64,000 nucleotides of DNA from Streptomyces sp. NBC_01775 (GCF_035917675.1 NZ_CP109104.1:6138001-6202000), one strand, 5' to 3'. Numbered from the stretch's first letter, positions 17,154-25,957 are shown. The notes: a model not told the origin generated them from the sequence alone. Program-made: numbers and translations.

Positions 17154-18173
17154 TCAGGCGGCTGCGCGTTCGTCGAGGGGGCGGCGGCGCAGGCCTGTGG
17201 TCTGTAGGGCGGGTGGGGTGTAGTTCTGGTCGAGGGTGCCGATGTCGGTGCCGGGTGGGACGATCTCGTCGATGCGGTCGAGGAGGTCGTCGTCGAGCCG
17301 GATGTCGAGGCCGGCGAGGAGGTCGTCGAGGTGGGCCATCGTGCGGGGCCCGATGATGGCGCTGGTGACGCCGGGGTGGGCGATGGTGAAGGCTATGGCG
17401 AGGTGGGTCAGCGGCATGCCCGCTTCCTCGGCGAGGGGGATGAGCTGCTCGACGACGTCGATGCGGTGCTCGTCGCTGACGTGCTTGACGAAGCCCGCGC
17501 GGATCAGGGTGTTCTCCTGGTTCTTTCGCACGCGGCCGGTGAGCAGCCCCTGCGCGAGCGGCCCCCACACCAGGGTGCCCATGCCGTAGTGCTGGGCGAC
17601 GGGCAGGACTTCGCGCTCGATGCCGCGGTTGAGGAGGGAGTAGGGCGGCTGCTCTGTGTGGAAGCGCTCCAGATTCCGGCGCTCCGCGACCCACTGCGCC
17701 TCGACGATGTCGGAAGCCGGAGTGGTGGACGAGCCGATCGCACGGACCTTGCCGCTGCGGATCAGGTCCGTGAGCGCGGAGAGGGTCTCCTCGGTGTCGG
17801 TGGTGGGGTCCAGGCGGTGGATTTGGTAGAGGTCGATGTGGTCGGTCTGTAGGCGGCGTAGCGAGTTCTCGACTGCCGTCATGATCCAGCGCCGGGAGGT
17901 GCCGCGCTGGTTGGGGTCCTCGCCCATCGGGAGGCCGAACTTGGTCGCCAGCACGACGTTGTCACGGCGCCCCTTGAGGGCCTTGCCGACGACTTCCTCG
18001 GAATCGGCGTAGGCATCGGCGGTGTCGAGGAAGTTGATGCCTGCGTCCAGCGCCTTGTGGATGATGCGCGCCGACTCCTCGGGCTCATTGCCCATGCGGG
18101 TGGCGTACATCAGGGTGCCCAGCGCGTAGGGGCTCACCTTGATGCCGGTGCGGCCCAGGGTGCGGTACTGCAT
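17154..18173 (-). CDS. Aldo/keto reductase
   Basis: This 339-residue NADPH-dependent aldo/keto reductase of the YakC/Tas-like group has the catalytic tetrad visible: Asp/Tyr in FLDTADAY, Lys in VLATKFGLP and His in YQIHRLDP. The cofactor region is SAIIGPRTMAHLDDLL. It is divergent from a TetR gene, with twin palindromes between them, so it is probably repressed by that regulator and induced by its own substrate or a related aldehyde or ketone. The start ATG 18173 follows GGAGGATC-like sequence. Confidence 0.92.
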   Translation of the reverse strand: MQYRTLGRTGIKVSPYALGTLMYATRMGNEPEESARIIHKALDAGINFLDTADAYADSEEVVGKALKGRRDNVVLATKFGLPMGEDPNQRGTSRRWIMTAVENSLRRLQTDHIDLYQIHRLDPTTDTEETLSALTDLIRSGKVRAIGSSTTPASDIVEAQWVAERRNLERFHTEQPPYSLLNRGIEREVLPVAQHYGMGTLVWGPLAQGLLTGRVRKNQENTLIRAGFVKHVSDEHRIDVVEQLIPLAEEAGMPLTHLAIAFTIAHPGVTSAIIGPRTMAHLDDLLAGLDIRLDDDLLDRIDEIVPPGTDIGTLDQNYTPPALQTTGLRRRPLDERAAA

Positions 18174-18228
18174 GGGAGATCCTCCTGCGTCGTGGCAGGC
18201 CTCGGTCGGATGCCCTAGGCTGCCGTGT

Positions 18229-18272
18229 ACCGGAAAGCCGTTCCATATAAATATACGGAAAGGCTTTCCGGT
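18229..18272. promoter_or_regulatory. Twin operator GGAAAG-x-C-x-TTCC between AKR and tetR
   Basis: Two 13-bp palindromes, GGAAAGCCGTTCC (18232-18244) and GGAAAGGCTTTCC (18257-18269), lie 25 bp apart centre to centre. They are nested in a larger inverted repeat with arms ACCGGAAAGCC and GGCTTTCCGGT and an AT-rich centre. This is between the divergent AKR (start 18173) and tetR (start 18291) genes and is the likely TetR binding region for both. Confidence 0.85.
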
Positions 18273-18290
18273 TGTGCAACTGGAGGCATC

Positions 18291-18902
18291 ATGGCCGATA
18301 CGTCAGCGGGTGGAGCACCGCGCCGCAAACGCGTCGACGCGCAGCGCAATGTCGACGCCCTCATCGCGGCGGCGGTGACCGTGTTCGACACCTCTGGTGT
18401 CGATGCGCCCGCCAGGGAAATCGCGGACCTCGCCGGAGTCGGAGTCGGGACGCTCTACCGGCACTTCCCGCTCCGTTCCGACCTGGTCAAGGCGGTGGTG
18501 GAAAGCGGGATCGACGCTGTCTCCGCCCTGGGCCCGCAGCTCAGCGCCACCCAGAAGCCGGCCGACGCCCTGGCCGCGTGGCTGCGCCGGTACACCGAGT
18601 TCCTCGGAGCCAAGCGGGGACTTGCCCCGGCCCTGCACTCGGGCGATCCGGCCTACAAGGAGCTGCCCGGCTACTTCCTGGAGAAGGTGGGCCCCACGCT
18701 CGCCGTGCTGCTCGAGAACGCGGCGGCTGCCGGGGTCGCCCGCGACGACGTCACCGCGCATGACGTGCTGTACGCCATCGCCAACCTGTGCATGCCCGTG
18801 CCCGTCGAGCAGCCCGCGTATCGGCACCAGCGCATGGTCGCCGTGCTCATCGACGGCCTGCTCACCCCCCACGGGAGCGTGGCGGCGCCACCGGAAGACT
18901 GA
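18291..18902 (+). CDS. TetR-family repressor
   Basis: This 203-residue protein starts at ATG 18291, preceded by TGGAGG. The HTH (residues 18-62) includes AREIADLAGVGVGTLYRHFP. The C-terminal ligand domain contains PADALAAWLRRYTEFLGAKR and belongs to a common actinobacterial TetR group that controls divergent oxidoreductases. The neighbouring aldo/keto reductase is the obvious target, together with its own gene, through the twin GGAAAG palindromes. Confidence 0.9.
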   Translation: MADTSAGGAPRRKRVDAQRNVDALIAAAVTVFDTSGVDAPAREIADLAGVGVGTLYRHFPLRSDLVKAVVESGIDAVSALGPQLSATQKPADALAAWLRRYTEFLGAKRGLAPALHSGDPAYKELPGYFLEKVGPTLAVLLENAAAAGVARDDVTAHDVLYAIANLCMPVPVEQPAYRHQRMVAVLIDGLLTPHGSVAAPPED

Positions 18903-19000
18903 CGCCTGCGTACGGCGAAGACCGACGCCTACGTACGGCACTGCCACAGCCGCAACGAGCATTCCGGCCCTCGGTTCCGGCTCCGTCCGCCCTCCGTTCG

Positions 19001-19672
19001 TCACGGGACGATGGGCCAGGTCACGCCCGTGAGGTCGGGGATGACGCGGTCCGCGTCGGCGAGCGCCGTTGCGGGCTGGGTGACCGTGACGGCCACGCAG
19101 AAGGCCCCGGCCTTTCGTGCTGCCGTGACGCCGGCCGGGGCGTCCTCGAAGACCACCGCATGCTCGGGCCGGGTGCCGAGCAGGGTGCAGGCGAGCAGAC
19201 AGCCCTCCGGATCGGGCTTGCCCCGCTCGACGTCATCGGCGGTGACCAGGGCGTCGAGCAGGTCGAGCACGCCGAGCGCCGCCAGTTCCTTGTGCGCGTA
19301 CTCCTTGGTGCCGGAGGTGACCACGGCCATCGGTACGCCCGCGGCGCGCAGCCGGGTGAGCAGGTCGACGGCGCCCGGAACGGGTCTGGCGTGCGGCATG
19401 TCGGGGCGGGCGGAGTAGGCCAGCGCCTCGGTGTAGAGCCCCTTCGCCGTGCGCCCGGGGAAGGCGGCCAGGTGCGCGCCGATGGCCTCCTTGCCCGGCC
19501 GCCCGGCGAAGGCGTCAAGCGTGTGCGGCTCGACCGGTACCCCGTGCGCCGCGAACAGCATGGCCCAGGCGGCGCGGCTCCTCGGCTCGGTGTCCACCAG
19601 GGTGCCGTCCAGATCGAACAGCGCGACCTTGTCCACCGCCGTTGTGTCCGTCGTGTCCGTCATCGTCGTCAC
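19001..19672 (-). CDS. HAD-superfamily sugar phosphatase / phosphomutase-like
   Basis: This 223-residue hydrolase of the beta-phosphoglucomutase/DOG-phosphatase group has motif I FDLDGTLVDTEP, motif II MAVVTSGTKEYAHK, motif III Lys in ERGKPDPEG, and motif IV FEDAPAGVTAARKAG. GTG 19672 overlaps the MFS stop (GTGA) and has GGGAGAG at good spacing; ATG 19663 is the alternative. Coupling to the transporter suggests that it dephosphorylates or modifies a compound linked to the exporter, but the substrate is not known. Confidence 0.88.
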   Translation of the reverse strand: MTTMTDTTDTTAVDKVALFDLDGTLVDTEPRSRAAWAMLFAAHGVPVEPHTLDAFAGRPGKEAIGAHLAAFPGRTAKGLYTEALAYSARPDMPHARPVPGAVDLLTRLRAAGVPMAVVTSGTKEYAHKELAALGVLDLLDALVTADDVERGKPDPEGCLLACTLLGTRPEHAVVFEDAPAGVTAARKAGAFCVAVTVTQPATALADADRVIPDLTGVTWPIVP

Positions 19673-21171
19673 GTCATCTCTCCCAGTGTTCCCGTACGTA
19701 CATGGCCCTCTTCGGCGGTCGTGCCCGTCGCGCGCAGCGCTGCCACGGCGGCGCACAGCGCGAGCGCCGCGAAGCCCGCCACCACCCACTGGAGCGCGTG
19801 CGCCGCCGCGGCGGCTCCGCCGGACGCCAGCGCGAGGTACCAACTGCCCAGCGCCGCCACCCCCAGCGCCCCGCTGATCTGCCCGTTGGTGCTGATCACC
19901 CCGGACAGATCGGCGGCGTAACGGCCCGGGACCGCGGAGGTCATGTGTGCGATCAGCGCGTTGTTGCCGAGCCCGAGGCCCAGCCCGCCCGGCGCCAGCA
20001 GCAGGAAGAGCAGCGGCCCCGAACGCTGCCCGGCCAGGAGGTACGCCCACACCCCGGCGTAACCGGCAGCCAGCAGCAGACAGCCGACGACCGGCACCAT
20101 CCGCCGCAGACGCTCCGGCACGCGAGGCAGCACGGGCCCTGCGAGCCCGAACGCGGCCACCCAGGTCAGCATCGCCATGCCGGAGTACTCGGGGCTCTTG
20201 CCCAGGCCCTGCTGGAGGTAGAGCGCCAGTACGAACAGCAGCGCGAAGTACGTCGAGACGGTCAGCCCGAACGCCACCAGGCCCCAGCGGACCGAGCGCG
20301 TGGCGACCACGGCGGGCGCGACGAGCGGACGTCCACCCCGGGCGGCCAATCGGCTCTGGTACAGGGCGAATCCAGCGAGCACCGGTCCACCTGCCCCCAG
20401 ACAGACCCACGCCCACCACGGCCACCCCGCGTCGCCGCCGAGCACCAGCGGAACGATCACCAACAGGACACCCACCGACAGCAACCCCACGCCGCGCAGG
20501 TCCAGTTCGCCCAGCTGCGGCCCCTCTGCCGTACGCACGTCCCGGGGCATCCACCGCAGCGTGGCCAGGACGAGCAGTAGCCCGAGCGGCACGTTGATCA
20601 GGAAGATCGGACGCCAGCCGCTCCCCCACAGGTCGGCCGAGATCAGCACACCGCCGAGGAACTGCCCCGCCACGGCGCCGCCGGACAGCGCGAGCGCGTA
20701 GTAGCCCAGCGCGCGGGCACGCTGCTCGGGGCCGGGGAAGTGCGTCTGGATACCGCTGAGCACCTGGGGCACCATCAGCGCGGCCCCCACGCCCTGCACG
20801 ACCCGGGCGACGACGAGGGTGGCGGGGCCCGGCGCCAGGCCGCAGGCGAGGGAAGCGGCGGTGAAGACGCCGAGCCCCCACAGGAACATCCGGCGCTGCC
20901 CGTGCACGGCGCCCAGCCGGGCCCCCGTGATCAGCAGGACGGCGAACGCAATCACATAGCTGGAGACGACGAGCGCGACCTGTGCGTCGGTGGCCCCGAG
21001 CCGTTGGTGGATGGACGGCGCGGCTGTGTTGACGATCGCGACGTCGACGTTGGCGAGAAACTGCCCGGAGAGCAGCACACCCAGCAGGACCCACCGCTCG
21101 CCGGGGGTGCCTTCTTCCTCCGGGCAGTACCTCGCGCCGGCGCGCCCGGTATCGGTGACGGTCTCCTCCAT
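19669..21171 (-). CDS. MFS drug/H+ antiporter (DHA2, 14-TMS)
   Basis: This 500-residue protein has about 14 hydrophobic helices and the EmrB/QacA-type N-terminus: SGQFLANVDVAIVNTAAPSI, followed by the QVALVVSSYVIAFAVLL helix and motif A GARLGAVHGQRRMF. Motif C is in GGAVAGQFLGG. It probably exports toxic compounds or a metabolite with proton exchange. A HAD phosphatase gene overlaps its end, so both are made from one transcript. No adjacent TetR or MarR regulator is present on this strand. Confidence 0.9.
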   Translation of the reverse strand: MEETVTDTGRAGARYCPEEEGTPGERWVLLGVLLSGQFLANVDVAIVNTAAPSIHQRLGATDAQVALVVSSYVIAFAVLLITGARLGAVHGQRRMFLWGLGVFTAASLACGLAPGPATLVVARVVQGVGAALMVPQVLSGIQTHFPGPEQRARALGYYALALSGGAVAGQFLGGVLISADLWGSGWRPIFLINVPLGLLLVLATLRWMPRDVRTAEGPQLGELDLRGVGLLSVGVLLVIVPLVLGGDAGWPWWAWVCLGAGGPVLAGFALYQSRLAARGGRPLVAPAVVATRSVRWGLVAFGLTVSTYFALLFVLALYLQQGLGKSPEYSGMAMLTWVAAFGLAGPVLPRVPERLRRMVPVVGCLLLAAGYAGVWAYLLAGQRSGPLLFLLLAPGGLGLGLGNNALIAHMTSAVPGRYAADLSGVISTNGQISGALGVAALGSWYLALASGGAAAAAHALQWVVAGFAALALCAAVAALRATGTTAEEGHVRTGTLGEMT

Positions 21172-21310
21172 GGCTCCACTGTGCTGGGTGTCCCGGAGCG
21201 TGACCGGCGGAATTCGGACGCCGCGTTCGCTGACAGTTTCAGCCTCGTACGCGGGGCTCCCCCCGGGGTAACCATGGCTTCTGGCAGGTGCCTGAACTCA
21301 TCGCTCCTGG

Positions 21311-21841
21311 TCAGAAATCCCCCGACAACAGACTGCGCCAGATCCATCCCTCTTCGAGAATGGTGCTTCGCACGGGCCGTTTCATATCCGCACTGTCGAA
21401 GCTGAACGACTCCTGCAACCGGCGACGGCCATCGGGACCTCGCTCGACGGTCCAGTCCTTGGACAAGGACCTCCCGGGCCCCCGGCTCGCCTGATGCCCG
21501 ATCTTCATCCGGGGCGGGTCCCCGTACCAGGTGATCTCCCGCTGTTCCTCGATGGCCCGGACCTCGCGCTCTTCGGGGAAGAAACGCATCCGGATCGTCA
21601 GGGTGCGTGTCAGCTGACTCAGACTGAAAAAGTGCCGGAAGGCCGGCTCCGCGAGCCGCCACTCCGCCACGAGGTCGGCGCCCTCGGGGGCGCCGTCGCG
21701 TACGGCCCAGGGAACGTCCGGGCCGTTGAGGCCGAACAGGGCGGCCTTCACCTCTTCCACGGGACACGGCTGCACACCCGCGGCGGGTTGCTTCACCTCT
21801 TCCTTGAAACCCGGCAGACGCAGCAGACGAAACAGACCCAT
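21311..21841 (-). CDS. Conserved hypothetical protein
   Basis: I do not recognise this 176-residue protein. It begins MGLFRLLRLPGFKEEVKQPA (the track frame extends 8 residues further). It is soluble, with no membrane segments or signal peptide, with tryptophan-rich spots (ITWYGDPPRMK, EEGWIWRSLL) and a balanced charged composition that looks like a genuine folded domain. It stands alone between the MFS operon and a relic-filled region. No function is proposed. Confidence 0.6.
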   Translation of the reverse strand: MGLFRLLRLPGFKEEVKQPAAGVQPCPVEEVKAALFGLNGPDVPWAVRDGAPEGADLVAEWRLAEPAFRHFFSLSQLTRTLTIRMRFFPEEREVRAIEEQREITWYGDPPRMKIGHQASRGPGRSLSKDWTVERGPDGRRRLQESFSFDSADMKRPVRSTILEEGWIWRSLLSGDF

Positions 21842-22041
21842 CACCCCACCGTATGAGTCAGGCAACTATCGGCCCAAGGGGAGGGGTCGCGGCGGCGCAC
21901 GGAGCCGGCGGAGTACCGCTTTTGCTCGGCAGGATCGCCGAACGGGAGCCGCGCGTCGACCACCAGGCGCCCACACGCAGCCTGCGGCGCCGCCTGCTAC
22001 TGCCCCGAGAGGTCTGTGCGTTCGGCGAGACGCGTACGTAC

Positions 22042-22518
22042 TCAGCCGACTGAGGCCACCCCGTATCGGGCGGGGCCTCGAAGTTCCGGTTCATCACCGG
22101 CTACGTTGAAGAGCGCCCGGTGCGGCTCTGGTTGCTCTGCCGTCAGACCGCGAAGCGCGGCGGTGACGGCAGCCAACGCCGTCTGCTCGACCTCTGCGCG
22201 CTCCAGGTACTTGGGGAAGCGGTGTCGGCGCAGCGTCCGACGGAGCGCGGGAACGGTCATGCCCACCGCCGACCAGAGGCCAGGGCTCGCCCAGGTCTTG
22301 GACACGGTGGTGAACCACCTCGCTCCAGAGCTGCTCGGACCGGTCGATGCCCCTGGATGTGCCAGCCGGGCGCGCACCCTGTCTGCCGGCCAGGCGTCCG
22401 CTGCGGTTTGCCCGCATACCAGGTGCGGGGGAAGGCGCAGCGTACGGGGAGCAGCTGCGAGAGCGAGGAATGCCTTGTCCAAATCGTCAGGTGGTGCAGT
22501 GGTGCTCGTTGAGTCCAC
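22042..22518 (-). pseudogene. Possible frameshifted hypothetical gene
   Basis: On the minus strand the frame ending at 22042 has good GC3 in its last half (TVPALRRTLRRHRFPKYLER and beyond), whereas upstream of about 22260 another frame (SEQLWSEVVHHRVQDLGEPW) has better coding character. Joined, they give a plausible small helical protein, so a single-base frameshift is inferred. No family was recognised and no ribosome site is seen. Confidence 0.3.
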
Positions 22519-22769
22519 CGCGCGGCAACGCGTGGCACGGCGCTCGAGTCGCCCGGCTCGGTGGCCCGCGCGGCGGAGCGCAGCTGCCGCCGAGTGACGG
22601 CGCCCCGTTTGGCCGAGGTGAGTGCGCGAGTCAGGACTCGACGGGAATGTGTCTTGCATGACATCGCTCACAGCATGCGCCTCCCAGGGGGACGCGCATA
22701 GAAGGCGCTCCTTCTGGCAAAAGCACGGTCTTGACCTGCGGCTTTCCATGACATGGACAGCCACAGGTT

Positions 22770-22785
22770 GGTGCCCCCGGCAGGA
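22770..22785 (+). other. 16-bp repeat of the tRNA-Arg 3' end (candidate att remnant)
   Basis: GGTGCCCCCGGCAGGA is identical, and in the same orientation, to 47248-47263, which covers the discriminator and acceptor end plus part of the T-arm of tRNA-Arg(UCU). Direct repeats of a tRNA 3' end normally mark the two borders of an integrated element. The match ends after 16 bp and could be chance. Confidence 0.3.
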
Positions 22786-22962
22786 GCCGCAAAACATGGC
22801 TGGTCGTGCACGCGGCGCTGACCTGTGCATTTGCGCCGTAGTGGCGGTGGAGGGGCGGACCCGGCTGGTGCCGCTGGCCTGAATGTGAACAAATAATCGA
22901 ATAGGTCCAGTGCTCGAAGCGCCTCCGGACAGGTTCGACGCAGATGGGAACAGTCCGCGGCG

Positions 22963-23049
22963 GGGGCGGCACCCCTGAACGCCCCCGACCCCGCCACCTT
23001 CCACGGCGGCGAGGCCGGCTACACCGGCTACCCCACCCACATCGCCTGA
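22963..23049 (+). pseudogene. C-terminal tail of an OYE-family alkene reductase
   Basis: The last 25 or so codons before the TGA at 23047 read APLNAPDPATFHGGEAGYTG followed by YPTHIA. This is nearly the same as the end of the intact reductase encoded at 26021-27082 (APLNTPDPATFYGGGEAGYT, then DYPTHTA), but on the opposite strand. Nothing of the rest of the gene remains upstream, so it is a 3' fragment left by deletion or rearrangement. Confidence 0.75.
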
Positions 23050-23085
23050 GCAGAGCACCCGGTACCGGGGGGGGAACGTCTCTCT

Positions 23086-23100
23086 CCCCCCCCCCCCCCC
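23086..23100. repeat. C15 homopolymer with nearby G8 run
   Basis: Fifteen consecutive C residues (23086-23100), followed by GGG, and preceded by a G8 run at 23077-23084. Such a tract is unusual, prone to slippage, and could also be an assembly artefact. It is outside any gene. Confidence 0.9.
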
Positions 23101-23242
23101 GGGCACCCAGGCACGGCTGCGACACACCAGCCTCACAATTGACGAGGCACCAGGGGGCGGCGGGCCGCCGCCGAGCGGAATTTCGATGCACCCCTCGTTG
23201 TCCCGGCTGCCATCCACGGACCGAGGGCCCCTGCCCGCGGAA

Positions 23243-23743
23243 TCACGCCTGCGGGGCGGGCACCGGGAAGAGCATGCAACTGCTGGTGGCGTGGGCGAGC
23301 AGTCGGTCCGTCGCGTCGACCAACTGCGCTTGGGCGAGAGCGGTTTGGCGGCCCTTGCTGACGACCGTGCCGATGGCGCGCACCGGGCCCGTATCCGCAG
23401 TGACCCGCCGCAGGAACTTCACGGTCAGGTCGAGCGAGGTGTATGCCATGCCCCGCGGGAGGGTGGACTGAACGGCGCAGCCCGCCGCCGAGTCGAGCAG
23501 AGTGGCGAAGATGCCGCCGTGGACGCTGCCGATCGGGTTGTAGTGCTCCTCGCCCGGTGTCAGCGAGAAGGTCGCCCTGCCGGGCTCCACCTCGTCCAGG
23601 GCGAAGTCGACGGTGTAGCTGATCGGCGCCCTCGGCAGCCGCCCCGCCTGCACCTCGCGCAGGAAGTCGATGCCGGCCATGCGCCCGGCGGCCTCCGCCG
23701 AGATCGCGGGATCGTCCCAGTGATACGTACGCGTTCGCCCCAC
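23243..23743 (-). CDS. PaaI-family hotdog thioesterase
   Basis: This 166-residue acyl-CoA thioesterase-like protein has the hotdog core with NPIGSVHGGIFATLLDSAAG, the HGG motif typical of PaaI/YbgC-related enzymes, and a central strand YTSLDLTVKFLRRV. It would hydrolyse acyl-CoA esters in the cytoplasm. It is divergent from an HxlR regulator with repeated CTGACTGTCA boxes between them, so it is probably controlled by that regulator. The precise acyl substrate is unknown. Confidence 0.87.
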   Translation of the reverse strand: MGRTRTYHWDDPAISAEAAGRMAGIDFLREVQAGRLPRAPISYTVDFALDEVEPGRATFSLTPGEEHYNPIGSVHGGIFATLLDSAAGCAVQSTLPRGMAYTSLDLTVKFLRRVTADTGPVRAIGTVVSKGRQTALAQAQLVDATDRLLAHATSSCMLFPVPAPQA

Positions 23744-23761
23744 GGTCCAGCGCCCTTCCCT

Positions 23762-23817
23762 CTGACTGTCAGCTGACTTTTTCGAGTGAAGCTAGGCTTT
23801 CGCTCACCTGACTGTCA
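23762..23817. promoter_or_regulatory. Direct-repeat operator CTGACTGTCA x2
   Basis: CTGACTGTCA occurs at 23762-23771 and 23808-23817, in the gap between the divergent thioesterase (start 23743) and hxlR genes. The first copy overlaps a perfect palindrome, GTCAGCTGAC (23768-23777). The 46-bp spacing could place one site over each promoter. Confidence 0.65.
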
Positions 23818-23847
23818 ATGGCGAAGGCAGCTCCGTACGATGGGGGG

Positions 23848-24315
23848 ATGGAGTGGCTTGAGGCGAGCACGGAGAACTGCCCCGTCCAGCGAACGCTCGA
23901 CGTGATCGGGGAGAAATGGACGTTGCTGATCCTGCGTGACGCTGTCAACGGGGTCCGCCGCTTCGACGACTTCCACTGCCACATCGGCCTGTCGGAAGCC
24001 GTCCTCAGCGACCGCCTCCGCAAGCTGACTTCGGCCGGCATCCTGAAGACCGTCCCCTACCGGGAGCCGGGCAGCCGCTCCCGCAACGAATACCGCCTGA
24101 CCCGCAAGGGCTGGGACCTGTGGCCCGTTCTGATGGCGCTGACCCAGTGGGGCGAGGCATACACCCTCGGCTCCGAGGGTCCTGTACTGGATGTCCGCCA
24201 CACCGAATGCGACGCCCCGGTCCGCGTCGTCGTCGAGTGCTCCACGGAACACTTCACCCTCACTCCCCGTGACGTCACCGCCCGGCTGGGAACAGGCGCC
24301 CGCCTCCGGTCGTGA
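23848..24315 (+). CDS. HxlR-family regulator
   Basis: This 155-residue winged-helix regulator starts at MEWLEAS; an in-frame ATG 30 nt upstream (23818) abuts the operator repeat and lacks a ribosome site. The HxlR signature GEKWTLLILRDAVNGVRRFD is followed by SEAVLSDRLRKLTSAGILKT and the wing RNEYRLTRKGWDLWPVL. The C-terminal part (about 50 residues) extends beyond the usual HxlR core and contains two cysteines (HTECDAPV, VECSTEH). It likely represses the divergent thioesterase. Confidence 0.88.
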   Translation: MEWLEASTENCPVQRTLDVIGEKWTLLILRDAVNGVRRFDDFHCHIGLSEAVLSDRLRKLTSAGILKTVPYREPGSRSRNEYRLTRKGWDLWPVLMALTQWGEAYTLGSEGPVLDVRHTECDAPVRVVVECSTEHFTLTPRDVTARLGTGARLRS

Positions 24316-25039
24316 GCCGTCGACCCCGCAGTCGCGGGCCGGACAGTGGTGAGACTTCAGCTGAGTGCTGCGTACTCAGCCGCTCTCAGATCCTCCGGCC
24401 GCGCGGGACCGGGCATGGTCCGGGTCGGGTCGCCACCGGCCCCGGCGGTCATGCCGGCCGAGGGCGGCGGTCCGGGGCGCTGCGCTTGTCGGCGCGTGCC
24501 TCGCGCAACGCGGACTTGTTGATCCGGTTCGACGGCACTTGACCGTTGGCCAGGGTCAGGTTGTCGGAAAGGAGGTAATGGGCGCTGGACGAGTCAGGCG
24601 CAGGGCGGTGTGGGAGGCAGGAGCAGGAGCGATGCAGTCGTAGCTGAACGCACCTGGAACAGCGGCAGGAGGGCCGGCTGGTGATTGGCCGCGATGTCGA
24701 CGGGGAGGCTCGCCGGCTGGACTGAGACCTTGGCGTCGGCCGCTCGCAGCACGGTGAGTACGTCCTCGACGGCTGTGGCGACATCGCTGTCGAACGGACG
24801 CGACGGATCCTCGGCCCGGACGGCGACCCGAGTGCCGGCGAGCTTGGTCGCGTGCGGCGGTGCGCGCGCGAAGCTGAAGCCGCCGTCGTGGTCGGCAGTC
24901 CCGGCCGTCGTCTGCCGGCCCAGGACGAGATCGCGGGCGTCGCGGACCTGCGCGCCACCGCAGACCGTGCCGACGTCCGTCCACCGTCCCGATCCGGCAG
25001 GCGCGCGGATCTTGCAACTGCCGCGCCCGTACCGCTCGG
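24316..25039 (-). pseudogene. Decayed amidase-family gene
   Basis: The minus strand from about 25030 to 24610 keeps scattered amidase-like segments in frame: GRGSCKIRAPAGSGRW, resembling the GGSIRVPA catalytic region; ARDLVLGRQT; then HATKLAGTRVAVRAEDPSRP and DVATAVEDVLTVLRAADAKV, which match the cofactor-free C-terminal half of amidase signature enzymes. The catalytic Ser-cis-Ser-Lys region is damaged or missing, and no start is found. The plus side (24316-24600) shows no gene. Confidence 0.45.
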
Positions 25040-25957
25040 TCAGACCTTCGTCTTCTCCCGGACCCACGCGCCGATCTGTGCGATGGCGGCGTCGACCTCC
25101 GGAATTCGGCCGGCACCGTAGACGTACGAGTGCTGGCCTCCGGGGACCACGACGGTCGCCGTGTCGATTCCGGCGTCCTTGACGCGGGCGGCGAACTCCT
25201 CGTCCTCGCCGGCCAGGACCTCGTACGTTCCCCAGGAGACGAGGGTGGGGGGCAGACCGCTCAGGTCCGCCCGGTTCAGATTGATCCTTTTGTCCGTGAA
25301 CTCGATGCCCGTGCCGCCGATCCAGGACTCCCGGAAGAACTCCAGCAGACCTTTGCTGAGTATCTTGTCCGTCTCGGCGTTGGCCGCCATGGTCTCGTTG
25401 GCGATCTCCAGGTCGCACCAGGGTGAGATCGACACGATGGCACCGGGCAGCGGCTGCTTCTTGTCGCGGAGGCGAAGCGCCAGGGCGACAGCGATGAACC
25501 CGCCGATCGAGTGGCCGATCGTGATGATGTGTCCCGGCTCATACCCTTCGGACAGCAGCCAGTTGAAGGCCGCCTCCGCGTCGTCCACCTGCGCCGGGTA
25601 CTTGTGTTCCGGTGCTCGCCGGAAGTCCAGGACCAGCACGGGGGTCCCTGCGGCCTTGGCGATATGGCCGGCGAGCTTTCGGTCGACGAACGCCGACGAC
25701 AGAACGGAGCCCCCTGCGTGACCGTGCAGGAGGACGTGGTCGGTGTTGGCGTCGACGGGTTCGCACCAGATTCCCAGTACGCCACCCGCCTCCACCTCCC
25801 GATAGGTGACGCCTTCCGGCTCCCGGGCCGTGAGATGGACGCCCTCCGACACGATGCGCATCGCATCCAACTCGGACTCGGGAATCGCCAGTCCGGCCAT
25901 AAAGTCCGCGAATTCGCTCGCTTCCGGGCTCAGTTCAACTGCAGCGTGATCAGACAC
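25040..25957 (-). CDS. HSL-type alpha/beta-hydrolase (acetyl esterase-like)
   Basis: This 305-residue esterase starts at GTG 25957 after TTGGAGG. The oxyanion loop reads HGHAGGS (HGGG-like). The nucleophile elbow is GHSIGG. The catalytic Asp is in VLAGEDEEF and His in GGQHSYVYGAG. These match the hormone-sensitive-lipase family of small-ester hydrolases. It is cytoplasmic with no signal peptide. It lies 63 bp downstream of the OYE reductase gene on the same strand and is probably in its operon, which fits a pathway using unsaturated ester or carbonyl compounds. Confidence 0.9.
   Translation of the reverse strand: MSDHAAVELSPEASEFADFMAGLAIPESELDAMRIVSEGVHLTAREPEGVTYREVEAGGVLGIWCEPVDANTDHVLLHGHAGGSVLSSAFVDRKLAGHIAKAAGTPVLVLDFRRAPEHKYPAQVDDAEAAFNWLLSEGYEPGHIITIGHSIGGFIAVALALRLRDKKQPLPGAIVSISPWCDLEIANETMAANAETDKILSKGLLEFFRESWIGGTGIEFTDKRINLNRADLSGLPPTLVSWGTYEVLAGEDEEFAARVKDAGIDTATVVVPGGQHSYVYGAGRIPEVDAAIAQIGAWVREKTKV

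Larger units (their letters stand above)
21842..23242. other. Relic-rich region without intact genes
   Basis: This 1.4-kb stretch has no intact recognisable gene. It contains a probable frameshifted hypothetical gene (22042-22518, minus), a 16-bp match to the tRNA-Arg 3' end (22770-22785), the tail of an old-yellow-enzyme gene (22963-23049, plus), and G8 and C15 homopolymer runs (23077-23084 and 23086-23100). Confidence 0.6.
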
